64,000 nucleotides of DNA from Larkinella punicea (GTDB taxonomy: Bacteria; Bacteroidota; Bacteroidia; Cytophagales; Spirosomataceae): the NCBI RefSeq assembly GCF_003334855.1, contig NZ_QOWE01000011.1:62001-126000 (forward strand), written 5' to 3'. Under the pieces are notes generated by a model. The model was not told where the DNA came from, searched no databases, and was given only the letters and a program-made list of their open reading frames with translations. Made by a program: the position numbers and the translations under genes. Positions 25,376 through 33,710 of this stretch are shown here, one piece after another. The stretch's first letter is position 1. Every line of letters begins with the position of its first letter.

Positions 25376-27808
25376 TTAAAATTTAAAGCCGTAGGTAACC
25401 GACGGAACAATCGGAAATACGGAATAGCGTTGAAAAACCGTCTTGGTCGGCTGATTGGTCTGCTCGTTCGTCACCGTGTTTAGTTGGTAGAAAAACGGGT
25501 TTCGGCGGTTGTAGAGGTTATAGACGCTAACCTCCCAGGTGCGCTCGTGGTGCCGTTTTTTCTTGTGAAACTGGATACCAATATCCATGCGGTGGTAAGC
25601 CTCGGCCCGAAAACTGTTCTTCTCGCTGTAGTCGTTGACCGCCCGCCCGTAGCTGAAAAACTGGTTGATGAACGAGTTGTCGTTGTTGACAATCGGATTG
25701 ACCTGGTGCGTTGCGGCCTGGTATTTCGCCAGTGGAACCGTCAGCGCATTGCCGGTGCCATACACCCAGGTTCCCGAAAGCGTGATGCGCGGATTGATTT
25801 CGTAAATCCCGACCACCGAAATGTCGTGCCGCCGGTCGTAGCGAGGATAAAACTTCTTCCCGAAATTCAGCTCCGGAAACTGCCACTGCGTCCAGGACAG
25901 CGTGTAGCCGGTCCAGCCCGTAAACCGCCCCAGTTTCTTCTGCAACAGCACTTCCGCGCCATACGACCAGCCTTTGCCCGCCGTCACGTTGTCTTCCCAG
26001 CGTACCTGATTGGCCGATTCGGGGCTGTTGATCAGCAGAAAACTGGCGCCTTCGCGGTAATTGATGATGTTGTTCATCGTTTTGTAATAGCCTTCTACGG
26101 TCAGCGTTAGTCCGCGCGTTGGACCTTTGTCGGCAAAATCTTTGGCGATGCCGACGGCCACCTGCTGCGATTGTTGCGGTTTTACCTGATCGGTGGTCGG
26201 CACCCAGAGGTCGGTCGGCAAACCGATACCGGTATTGGACAGCAAATGCACATATTGATTCATCAGGGCGTACGATGCCTTGACCGACAGCGAGGGTTTG
26301 ATGACGTATGCCGCCGAAATGCGCGGTTCGGGCCGGACGTAATTCACCTGTTTCTGGATGAAATGGCTAAGCCGAATCCCGGCGTTGATGCGCCAGTGTT
26401 CGTTGGGCCGCCAGTTGTCTTCGGCATACAAACCGGATTCCACGACGTCGATGGCGTCGATTCGGGTGGTAAACTGATTGATTAGCGTGTTTTGCAAAAC
26501 CACCGCGCTGGGCGTAAACCGGTGTGCAATGCTCTGGACGCCAAACCGGATCGAATGCCGGGGAGACGGATAATAGTCGACATCGTACTTCAGCGAAAAA
26601 TCCCGAATGCCGGAACTGTAGCGCAGCGAAAACTGGTCGGCCGTTTGCAAATCTTGCTCGTCCGACGAAATCTGGAATTTGTAATTGCTGAAAATCAGCG
26701 AGAGGTTGGAAAAAAGCCGTTGCGAAAACAGGTGATTCCAGCGAAGCGTCGCCGTGCTGTTGCCCCAGTCGAGGTTGATTTTGGTGGCGGTTTCCTGATC
26801 GTCGACATAAAACCGGTCCTGACCGAAATAACCGCTCAGGTAGAGTTTATTTTTCGGGCCGAAATCGTAATTGGCTTTGGCGTTTAGGTCGTAGAAGTAA
26901 TAACCGGCCACAACCTGTCCGTCAGTCTGCTGCTTGATGAGGGGCCGGGCCACAAAATCCAGGTACGTCCGGCGGGCCGACACCAGAAACGACGACGACC
27001 CTGCCCCCGATTTCTTTTTGGTCAGCGGTCCTTCCAGCGTCAATCGTGACGCAATCAGGCCAATACCGCCTTCGCCGTGGAGCTTTTCCTTGTTGCCTTC
27101 CTTCATGTTCATCTCGATGACCGAAGAAAGCCGCCCCCCATACCGCGCCGGAAAACCGCCTTTGATCAGTTCGACACTCTTGAGCGCATCGCCGTTGAAA
27201 ACCGAGAAAAAGCCGAAGAGGTGATTGGCGTTGTACACAATCGCGTCATCGACAATGATCAGATTCTGGTCGGGGCCGCCCCCGCGCACGTAAATCCCGG
27301 TGCTGCCTTCGGAGCCTTTCTGAACGCCCGGCATGAGTTGCAGCACTTTCAGCACGTCTTTTTCGCCCAGAAAAGCCGGTATTTTCTTGATTTGGGCCAC
27401 CGGAACATCGATTCTGCTCATCTGCGGACTTTCGCTCACTTTTTCTTCGCTACGATTGCCGGTGACGACCACTTCCGACAGCAAACGGCCGGGCGTCAAC
27501 TGAACGTCGAGTACGGTATTTTTCCGGAACGCGAGGGTTTCCTGAATGCTCTCATAACCCACAAACGAGAACGACAGCGTCAGGCTATCCCGAATGGGAA
27601 TGGTCAGCGAATAAAAACCGTAGGTGTTGGTGACGGTGCCAGTCGAGGTGCCGGGCAGGTAGACATTGACGCCAATGAGTGCTTCGCTGCTCCCTTTTTC
27701 ACGCACATACCCGCTCACCGTTGCGGTCGCCCGGGAAGAAGAAGGCTGGGCGAGGGCAACAAAACCGCCTATCCAAAACACAAAATAAAACAGGAAGAAA
27801 TACTTCAT
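25376..27808 (-). CDS. TonB-dependent receptor of the DUF4249-linked type, pair 3
   Basis: Outer-membrane receptor, 810 aa, first in the direction of transcription of the three-pair cluster. Signal peptide MKYFFLFYFVFWIGGFVALAQ; CarboxypepD_reg-like domain (SGYVREKGSSEALIGVNVYL); plug (IPAFLGEKDVLKVLQLMPGV, IYVRGGGPDQNLIIVDDAIV); beta-barrel ending in PSVTYGFKF. Plug and first strands are nearly identical to pair 2. An inverted repeat just upstream (27826-27867) lies between this gene and the divergent NADH dehydrogenase. Pairs 2 and 1 follow on the same strand after short gaps, so one long transcript is possible. Confidence 0.93.
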   Translation of the reverse strand: MKYFFLFYFVFWIGGFVALAQPSSSRATATVSGYVREKGSSEALIGVNVYLPGTSTGTVTNTYGFYSLTIPIRDSLTLSFSFVGYESIQETLAFRKNTVLDVQLTPGRLLSEVVVTGNRSEEKVSESPQMSRIDVPVAQIKKIPAFLGEKDVLKVLQLMPGVQKGSEGSTGIYVRGGGPDQNLIIVDDAIVYNANHLFGFFSVFNGDALKSVELIKGGFPARYGGRLSSVIEMNMKEGNKEKLHGEGGIGLIASRLTLEGPLTKKKSGAGSSSFLVSARRTYLDFVARPLIKQQTDGQVVAGYYFYDLNAKANYDFGPKNKLYLSGYFGQDRFYVDDQETATKINLDWGNSTATLRWNHLFSQRLFSNLSLIFSNYKFQISSDEQDLQTADQFSLRYSSGIRDFSLKYDVDYYPSPRHSIRFGVQSIAHRFTPSAVVLQNTLINQFTTRIDAIDVVESGLYAEDNWRPNEHWRINAGIRLSHFIQKQVNYVRPEPRISAAYVIKPSLSVKASYALMNQYVHLLSNTGIGLPTDLWVPTTDQVKPQQSQQVAVGIAKDFADKGPTRGLTLTVEGYYKTMNNIINYREGASFLLINSPESANQVRWEDNVTAGKGWSYGAEVLLQKKLGRFTGWTGYTLSWTQWQFPELNFGKKFYPRYDRRHDISVVGIYEINPRITLSGTWVYGTGNALTVPLAKYQAATHQVNPIVNNDNSFINQFFSYGRAVNDYSEKNSFRAEAYHRMDIGIQFHKKKRHHERTWEVSVYNLYNRRNPFFYQLNTVTNEQTNQPTKTVFQRYSVFPIVPSVTYGFKF

Positions 27809-27825
27809 TCAGGCATTCAATGAGC

Positions 27826-27867
27826 TTATACTTTGTTATTACGATAGACCGCCTTCAAAAAGTATAA
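27826..27867. promoter_or_regulatory. Inverted repeat in the divergent promoter region of the receptor cluster
   Basis: TTATACTTT (27826-27834) and AAAGTATAA (27859-27867) are exact inverted repeats whose centres lie 33 bp apart, about three helical turns. The spot is 18 bp from the receptor start and 70 bp from the ndh start. It may be an operator or a pair of diverging -7-like boxes (TATACTTTG). No known regulator site is recognised. Confidence 0.35.
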
Positions 27868-27937
27868 CAGAGACTGAAGTTAACAGTTTCGCTGGTGGAG
27901 AGTTACCAAATTAACAACTCGATAGACTCATACGATC

Positions 27938-29284
27938 ATGCTGAATTTTGATAAACTTTCGCTCAATATTCCCGAAACAACCAAACCACGCGTGGTCGTC
28001 ATCGGTGGCGGTTTTGGTGGGCTCAATCTGGTGAAAAAGCTGAATGGCAAAGACTTTCAGATTGTGATGTTCGATAAACAGAACTACCACGGTTTCTGGC
28101 CGCTGCTCTATCAGGTGGCTACCGCCGGGCTGGAACCGGACGCCATTGCCGAGCCCATCCGCAAGATGTTCGACGAAGAGTATGAGGATTTTCACTTCCG
28201 GCTGGTGCGCGTTCTGGGTGTCGATCCGGTGGCAAAAACTGTGAAGACGATGATCGGCGATCTGCACTACGATTACCTGGTCATTGCGACGGGAACGAAA
28301 GCTAATTTTTTCGGAAACGAGCAGGTTCAGAAATACTCCTTCTCGCTCAAAACCATTCCGGAAGCGCTGAACCTCCGCAGCCAGTTGTTGCAGTCGTTTG
28401 AGCAGGCCAGCATTACGGTTGATCCCGAAAACCGGGAAAGTTTACTGAATTTCGTGATTGTAGGTGCCGGGCCAACGGGCGTCGAAATGGCGGGTTCGCT
28501 GGCCGAAATGCGCAAACACGTTCTGCCGGGCGATTATCCGGGGCTGGATTTCAGCAAAATGAAGATTTACCTGGTAGAAGGGCTGGAACGGGTTTTGCCG
28601 CCGATGTCGCCGGAAGCCAGTGCCAAAACGCAGAAATACCTGGAAGAGATGGGCGTCATTATCAAGCTGAAAAGCCTGGTCGATTCCTACGATGGCGACG
28701 TGGTGACGCTCAAAACCGGGGAACAAATCCGGTCGCAGACGGTCGTTTGGGCGGCTGGCGTCACGGGCGCGCTCATCGACGGGTTGCCGAAAGAAAGTAT
28801 CGTGCGCGGGGGTCGGGTAACGGTCAATGAATTCAATCAGGTGGCCGGATACAGTGATATTTTTGCCATCGGCGACATTGCCTTTATGAAATCCGAAAAA
28901 TGGCCGAACGGGCATCCCGGCGTGGCTCAACCGGCGATTCAGCAGGGCCAGCACCTGGCGAAGAACCTGCGCCGGCTGATTCGCAAGGAGGAAATGACCC
29001 CGTTTGATTATTTTGACAAAGGCTCCCTCGCGATCATTGGCCGCGTTCGGGCCGTTGCCGATTTGCCGGGCAATTTGCACCTCAGCGGTTTTGTTGCGTG
29101 GGTAGCGTGGCTGTTTGTCCATATTTACTACCTCATCGGTTTTCGGAGTAAGCTGGTCGTTCTGAGTAACTGGATTTACCGCCTGTTTACCTACGAGCGT
29201 GGTACCCGGTTGATCATCAGACCTTTTGTTAGAAAAGATGACAAAGACGCCGAAGAGTTTGTAATGAAGAATGAAATCGGTTAA
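27938..29284 (+). CDS. ndh: Type II NADH:quinone oxidoreductase (NDH-2)
   Basis: Single-subunit FAD enzyme that transfers electrons from NADH to the quinone pool without pumping protons; attached to the inner face of the cytoplasmic membrane. Two nucleotide-binding glycine motifs are visible: VVVIGGGFGGLNLV for FAD near residue 15 and VIVGAGPTGVEMAG for NADH near 175. Further landmarks are DKQNYHGFWPLLYQVATAG, the WAAGVTG segment, DIFAIGDIAF, and a C-terminal amphipathic/hydrophobic stretch (VAWVAWLFVHIYYLIGF) that anchors the protein. Length 448 aa is typical. It is read together with the S46 peptidase and the cytochrome b/molybdenum pair. Confidence 0.93.
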   Translation: MLNFDKLSLNIPETTKPRVVVIGGGFGGLNLVKKLNGKDFQIVMFDKQNYHGFWPLLYQVATAGLEPDAIAEPIRKMFDEEYEDFHFRLVRVLGVDPVAKTVKTMIGDLHYDYLVIATGTKANFFGNEQVQKYSFSLKTIPEALNLRSQLLQSFEQASITVDPENRESLLNFVIVGAGPTGVEMAGSLAEMRKHVLPGDYPGLDFSKMKIYLVEGLERVLPPMSPEASAKTQKYLEEMGVIIKLKSLVDSYDGDVVTLKTGEQIRSQTVVWAAGVTGALIDGLPKESIVRGGRVTVNEFNQVAGYSDIFAIGDIAFMKSEKWPNGHPGVAQPAIQQGQHLAKNLRRLIRKEEMTPFDYFDKGSLAIIGRVRAVADLPGNLHLSGFVAWVAWLFVHIYYLIGFRSKLVVLSNWIYRLFTYERGTRLIIRPFVRKDDKDAEEFVMKNEIG

Positions 29285-29324
29285 CATTGCCTGACTATGA
29301 TTCCCGTGATTTCAATGATTGACT

Positions 29325-31490
29325 ATGATAAATTCTTCTGTTAGAATTCTGCTGGCTACTTTTTTGGTCGTTAGCTCACTTACGGCTTCTGCCCAACCTA
29401 CACTCAACCCCGATACGGTGAAAGCCGGGCTGTTCGATATGGGCAAGATGTGGACGTTTGACAATCCACCTCAGGAGTATTTCCAGAAAACATACGGTTT
29501 TACGCCCGACCAGAAATGGTTTGACGAAGTGCGGCTGGCATCGCTGCGGTTTGCCGATTACTGTTCGGCGTCCTTCGTTTCGGCGAATGGTCTGGTGATG
29601 ACCAATCACCACTGCGCGCGGGAGTCGGGAACGGGCGTACAGCGGAAAGGCGAAGACCTGAACAGCACCGGTTTTTTTGCGAAAACCTTCGCCGAAGAAC
29701 GGAAAGTGGAGAATCTATACGTCGATCAGTTGCTGAAAATCGAAGACATCACCACCCGCGTACAGGCCGCGATGGCGTTGGGAAAATCCGAAGCCGAACA
29801 ACTGCAGATGCGCGAGCGGGAATTTGCGACCATCAAGCAGGAATTTGGCAGTCAGCCGGAGTGGAAAGGGCTTGAACTGCAAACGATTACGTTCTACAAC
29901 GGCGGACGGTATTCGCTCTACGGTTTCAAACGCTACAATGACGTCCGGCTGGTGTTGATGCCCGAACTGCAACTCGGTTTTTTTGGTGGTGATCCCGACA
30001 ACTTCACCTATCCGCGCTACGCGCTGGATTTCTCGTTTTTCCGGGTGTATGACAATGGAAAACCGCTGAAAACCACGCATTTCTTCAAATTCAATCCCAA
30101 CGGGATCAAGGAAAACGAACCGGTTTTTGTAACCGGAAATCCGGGCAGCACCGAGCGACTGAAAACCGTGGCTGAACTGGAATTCGACCGCGATCTGAAA
30201 ATACCGTATGTTCTGCAACTGCTCCGCAACCGCGCCGATGCCTTGCAGATTTACAATGCCACGGCGAAAAGCGACAGCATCCAGAACGAAATTTTCAGTT
30301 TTGAAAACAGTCTGAAAGCCTACGGCGGTCAGTTGGAAGGCCTGCGCGATCCGTATTTGCTGGCCCGGAAAGGTGCTTTCGAGCAGCAGTTCAAAGCCGA
30401 CGCCCAACGGCTGGAAGGCGGGCGCGGGCAAGCTAAAGTGAGTACGGGTTCCGGCCAGAAGAGCGACGCGGCCAATGGCGCTACGGGGTCGAAGGTCGAT
30501 ATTAACCTGAAACTCTGGGAGAACATTGCCACCAATGTGGGCGATCTTCGGAAACACTACAAGGACAATACCTACCTGTCGCCCAGCGAACTGGCGCGGG
30601 GTGATTTGCTGGTGTTTGCCCATTTGCTGATCACCTACGCCGATGTGGCCCGCCAGAATCCCGGCCGGGCGGAGCAGATCAAAAACCTGCTGGAAACGCC
30701 CAAACTCACCGACCGGGCACTGGAAGAAGCCTATCTGGCGGCTCACCTGACCGAAGCCCAGGCGGCTTTGGGCAACGACGACCCCTACATCAAAGCGGCT
30801 CTGAATGGTAAATCGCCCAAAGAAGCGGCTGCTTATTTGATGAACAACACGAAGCTGAACGATCAGGGCTACGTGAACGATCTGGTGACAAAAGGCCCGG
30901 CGGCCATCAGCGCCGACAACGATCCGTTGCTGGCCCTGTCGCGGATTTCGGTGCCGCGCTACCAGCAGGCATCAGCCGCCGTGAAGGCCATTACCGGTCG
31001 GCAGACGGTTTTGCGGAGTAATCTGGGGCGGTTGTTGTATGAAGTCTACGGAACCGGCATCCCGCCCGATGCGACGTTTTCGCTGCGGATCAACGATGGC
31101 ATTGTGAAAGGATTTCCGTACAACGGAACCGTTGCACCCTATCAAACCACTTTTGCCGGACTATACGACCGGTATTATTCCTTCAACGGCAAATTTCCGT
31201 GGGCCTTGCCCAAACGCTGGCTGGCTCCCCCCGCCGAATTGCTGCGTCAGTCGATGTGTTTTGTGTCTACGAACGACATCATTGGCGGAAATTCGGGCAG
31301 CCCGCTGATCAACAAAAACCGCGAAGCGGTCGGACTGGCCTTCGACGGCAACATGGAAAGTTTGCCGGGGAGTTTCATTTTTGTTCCCGATAAAAACCGC
31401 ACGGTTTCGGTCAATACCGGAGCCATTGTGGCAGCGATGCGCTACATCTACAAAGCGGATCGGCTCGTGAAAGAACTCGTCGGAAAATGA
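29325..31490 (+). CDS. S46-family dipeptidyl peptidase (DPP7-like)
   Basis: Secreted or periplasmic serine exopeptidase that removes dipeptides from the N terminus of peptides. The start at 29325 (MINSSVRILLATFLVVSSLTASAQ) gives a clean signal peptide; a TTG at 29319 is less likely. The catalytic His is in VMTNHHCARES (His 95/96) and the Ser in GGNSGSPLINK near the C terminus. After that Ser the sequence reads AFDGN. In the characterised enzymes, Gly here marks DPP7 (hydrophobic P1) while Arg marks DPP11 (Asp/Glu P1), so this one is probably DPP7-like. The insertion near residues 365-390 is Gly/Ser/Ala-rich. The gene ends by overlapping the cytochrome b gene by 4 bp. Confidence 0.93.
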   Translation: MINSSVRILLATFLVVSSLTASAQPTLNPDTVKAGLFDMGKMWTFDNPPQEYFQKTYGFTPDQKWFDEVRLASLRFADYCSASFVSANGLVMTNHHCARESGTGVQRKGEDLNSTGFFAKTFAEERKVENLYVDQLLKIEDITTRVQAAMALGKSEAEQLQMREREFATIKQEFGSQPEWKGLELQTITFYNGGRYSLYGFKRYNDVRLVLMPELQLGFFGGDPDNFTYPRYALDFSFFRVYDNGKPLKTTHFFKFNPNGIKENEPVFVTGNPGSTERLKTVAELEFDRDLKIPYVLQLLRNRADALQIYNATAKSDSIQNEIFSFENSLKAYGGQLEGLRDPYLLARKGAFEQQFKADAQRLEGGRGQAKVSTGSGQKSDAANGATGSKVDINLKLWENIATNVGDLRKHYKDNTYLSPSELARGDLLVFAHLLITYADVARQNPGRAEQIKNLLETPKLTDRALEEAYLAAHLTEAQAALGNDDPYIKAALNGKSPKEAAAYLMNNTKLNDQGYVNDLVTKGPAAISADNDPLLALSRISVPRYQQASAAVKAITGRQTVLRSNLGRLLYEVYGTGIPPDATFSLRINDGIVKGFPYNGTVAPYQTTFAGLYDRYYSFNGKFPWALPKRWLAPPAELLRQSMCFVSTNDIIGGNSGSPLINKNREAVGLAFDGNMESLPGSFIFVPDKNRTVSVNTGAIVAAMRYIYKADRLVKELVGK

Positions 31491-32179
31491 AGCGCATCAT
31501 CCACAAACACCCGTTGGCGATCCGGTGGTTTCACTGGATCAACTTCCCGATCCTGTTCGTCATGATCTGGAGCGGTCTGCTGATTTATTGGGCCTACCAG
31601 CCCTACAAAATCCAGATCGGCGATACCGTTCTGTTTAAATTTTTTCCGAACTGGTTTATTCAGGCCCTGAATCTGCGTCGGCGGCTGGCCGAGGGCATGT
31701 CGTGGCATTTCGTCTTCATGTGGCTATTCACGATCAACGGGGCTCTGTACGTTCTCTATACTTTTATTTCGGGCGAATGGCGGTTTTTGCTGCCCAACCG
31801 ACGGTCGTTTCGGGAAGCCGGTCAAGTGTTGCTGCACGATCTGGGCATTCGTAAAACCGCCCCTCCGCAGGTGAAATACAATGGCGCGCAGCGGATTGCG
31901 TACACGGCTATTCTTCTGATGGGCATTGGTTCGCTGCTGACCGGTCTGGCAATTTACAAACCCACGCAGTTTTCGGGACTGACGACCGTAATGGGGGGGT
32001 ATGAGAACGCCCGGCTGTGGCATTTCATTCTGACCATCGGCTACGTCCTGTTTTTCGTGATCCACCTATTGCAGGTGGCCCGGGCGGGCTGGAACAATTT
32101 TCAGGCGATGGTGACCGGTTTTGAAGTCGAAAAGAAGTTGCCTGAAAAAACACCACCAGCCCCGACCACGCCAGCCTAA
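31487..32179 (+). CDS. Cytochrome b/b6-type membrane subunit
   Basis: Integral membrane di-haem cytochrome b (Ni/Fe-hydrogenase or thiosulfate-reductase b-type family), 230 aa. Four hydrophobic helices are visible: WFHWINFPILFVMIWSGLLIY, WHFVFMWLFTINGALYVLY, a third around YTAILLMGIGSLLTGLAIY, and WHFILTIGYVLFFVIHLLQ. Histidines suitable as haem ligands lie in WFHW, SWHF, LWHF and VIHLL. It overlaps the S46 gene by 4 bp and is followed after 16 bp by a molybdopterin oxidoreductase, so it is probably the electron-exchange partner of that enzyme, like YedZ/MsrQ for YedY/MsrP, although the sequence is not MsrQ. Confidence 0.88.
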   Translation: MKRIIHKHPLAIRWFHWINFPILFVMIWSGLLIYWAYQPYKIQIGDTVLFKFFPNWFIQALNLRRRLAEGMSWHFVFMWLFTINGALYVLYTFISGEWRFLLPNRRSFREAGQVLLHDLGIRKTAPPQVKYNGAQRIAYTAILLMGIGSLLTGLAIYKPTQFSGLTTVMGGYENARLWHFILTIGYVLFFVIHLLQVARAGWNNFQAMVTGFEVEKKLPEKTPPAPTTPA

Positions 32180-32195
32180 CTGACCCCAAACTGCC

Positions 32196-33002
32196 ATGGC
32201 AACCGTTGATGATATCGAAGAAGAACTTCCTGAAAAAAAACCGCATCGCGAAGAGTTGACCTCCGAGCAGCAGATCCGGCGTCGGACGCTGAAAGCATTC
32301 GCGTTGTTCGGTCTGGCCGGTGTTATTCCCTTCAGCCTCTGGAAATGGATCAAGATCCAGCCCAAAGAAGCCGGGTTGCCGAAGGTATTCCGTGAAGTTC
32401 TGAAGGTGAATGAAGAAGTGGCCAACGGCTATTTCAGCAACGCGAACCTGGCTCCGACGTTTCCGAAAGACTGGGCGGTCAAAAACGTGCGGGTGAATGG
32501 CCGGGACGGTTTGCGGAGCGCGATCGATAAAGACGCCTGGCGGCTGAAAGTGGAGCAACCGGGCCGGAAAGCCCTGTTGATTTCACTCGATGAACTGAAA
32601 GCGTTGCCGAAACAGGAGATCGTTTTCGAGTTTAAGTGCATCGAAGGCTGGAGTCAGATTCAGCACTGGGGCGGGGTGAATTTTGCGGAATTTGTCAAAA
32701 AATACCAGTTGGGGCAGAAAGACGGCTCGGAAGCGTGGTATCCGTACGTCGGCATGAAAACGCCCGATGGCGGTTATTACGTTGGCATCGACACGCCCAG
32801 TGCCCTGCATCCGCAAACGATTCTGGCCTACGAAATGAATGGCGAGCCGCTCACTGATCTACACGGCGCACCCCTGCGTCTGATCATTCCGGTAAAATAC
32901 GGCGTCAAAAACCTGAAACGCATCGGCAGCCTCTGGTTCAGCGACGAACGCCCCCGCGACTTCTGGGCCGAACGCGGGTATGATTACCACGTCGGGTTGT
33001 AG
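32196..33002 (+). CDS. Sulfite-oxidase-fold molybdopterin oxidoreductase
   Basis: Molybdenum-cofactor enzyme of the sulfite oxidase/YedY fold, 268 aa. The molybdenum-ligand Cys is at about 148 in EFKCIEGWSQIQHWGGV, and the C-terminal half carries GGYYVGIDTPSALHPQTILAY and GAPLRLIIPVKYGVKNLKR, as in the Oxidored_molyb family. The N terminus has a charged head, RRRTLKAF and a hydrophobic segment (ALFGLAGVIPFSLWKW), which looks like a twin-arginine signal or anchor, so export to the periplasm is likely. It has no haem or dimerisation domain. The cytochrome b encoded just upstream presumably exchanges electrons with it. The physiological substrate is unknown. Confidence 0.9.
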   Translation: MATVDDIEEELPEKKPHREELTSEQQIRRRTLKAFALFGLAGVIPFSLWKWIKIQPKEAGLPKVFREVLKVNEEVANGYFSNANLAPTFPKDWAVKNVRVNGRDGLRSAIDKDAWRLKVEQPGRKALLISLDELKALPKQEIVFEFKCIEGWSQIQHWGGVNFAEFVKKYQLGQKDGSEAWYPYVGMKTPDGGYYVGIDTPSALHPQTILAYEMNGEPLTDLHGAPLRLIIPVKYGVKNLKRIGSLWFSDERPRDFWAERGYDYHVGL

Positions 33003-33042
33003 TTTCCCCATTGGATATTGCCCCCCGTTGTGATAACGCCGT

Positions 33043-33214
33043 CCCCGGATGTTATCCGGGGCTAGTGATGTAAGCCTTTCAGGCTACTTTCGTTGGATCG
33101 GAGCACTCCGGAACAAGCCTGAAAGGCTCTCTATCATTAACCCCGGATAGCATCCGGGGGCATCCGACACGCCCCGAATGTGTCCGAACCCTGAAAGGGT
33201 TGAATCATGTCCCG
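33043..33214. repeat. 172-bp structured repeat, copy A
   Basis: First of two near-identical 172-bp units. It contains several nested inverted repeats: CCCGGAT/ATCCGGG at both ends of the first half, AGCCTTTCAGGCT matched by AGCCTGAAAGGCT, CGGAGCACTCCG, and AACCCTGAAAGGGTT near the end. GGGGCTAGTGAT can also pair loosely with ATCATTAACCCC, giving one large cruciform. No reading frame. It differs from copy B at only a handful of positions. Confidence 0.85.
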
Positions 33215-33225
33215 ATGGTATAACT

Positions 33226-33383
33226 CCGTTGGGGTAACGCCGTCCCCGTTGGGGTAATGCCCTCCCCGTTGGGATAATGCCGTCCCCGTCGGGATAACGC
33301 CCTCCCCGTCGAGATAACGCCCTCCCCGTCGAGATAACGCCCTCCCCGTTGGATAACGCCCTCCCCGTTGGATAACGCCCTCC
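33226..33383. repeat. Minisatellite of eight 19-20-bp units
   Basis: Tandem units of the form CCGTTGGGATAACGCCCTCC fill the space between copies A and B: six units of 20 bp (33226-33345) and two of 19 bp (33346-33383). They differ by single substitutions, some shared by neighbouring units, as expected for slippage. Related single units with CCGTTGTGATAACGCC occur at about 33026 and between 33578 and 33612. Confidence 0.85.
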
Positions 33384-33553
33384 CCGGATGTTATCCGGGG
33401 CTAGTGATGTAAGCCTTTCAGGCTACTTTCGTTGGATCGGAGCACTCCGAAACAAGCCTGAAAGGCTTTCTATCATTAACCCCGGATAGCATCCGGGGGC
33501 ATCCGACACGTTCCGAGTGCGTCCCAACCCTGAAAGGGTTGAATCATGTCCCG
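33382..33553. repeat. 172-bp structured repeat, copy B
   Basis: Second full unit of the same length as copy A, with the same nested inverted repeats. The changes I see are few and clustered, mainly in the stretch before AACCCTGAAAGGGTT (CACGTTCCGAGTGCG here, CACGCCCCGAATGTG in copy A). Confidence 0.85.
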
Positions 33554-33607
33554 TTGTGATGGTATGGCCCTCCGTTGTGATAACGCCTTCCGTTGTGATA
33601 ACGCCCT

Positions 33608-33650
33608 CCCCGGATGTTATCCGGGGCTAGTGATGTAAGCCTTTCAGGCT
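33608..33650. repeat. Partial third copy of the structured repeat
   Basis: The first 43 bp of the unit (CCCCGGATGTTATCCGGGG up to TTTCAGGCT) occur a third time and then stop, just before the promoter of the S9 peptidase gene. Confidence 0.8.
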
Positions 33651-33658
33651 TTGGGGTG

Positions 33659-33688
33659 TTGGTAGAGACGGGCTTTTTGTTATCTTCG
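33659..33688 (+). promoter_or_regulatory. Promoter of the S9 peptidase gene
   Basis: TTG (33659-33661), a 19-bp spacer and TATCTTCG (33681-33688) fit the Bacteroidota -33/-7 pattern. The start codon is 22 bp downstream. It directly follows the repeat block. Confidence 0.55.
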
Positions 33689-33710
33689 GGAGTCATTCAG
33701 AAACAAACTC

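Noticed and set aside
17700-27823. Long open frames on the plus strand opposite the three receptor/DUF4249 genes
   Set aside because: They are antisense frames of GC-rich coding sequence, recur at the same places in all paralogues, and show no protein family pattern.
33226-33383. Tandem 20-bp units as a CRISPR array
   Set aside because: The units follow each other directly with no unique spacers, and no cas genes are present; it is a minisatellite.
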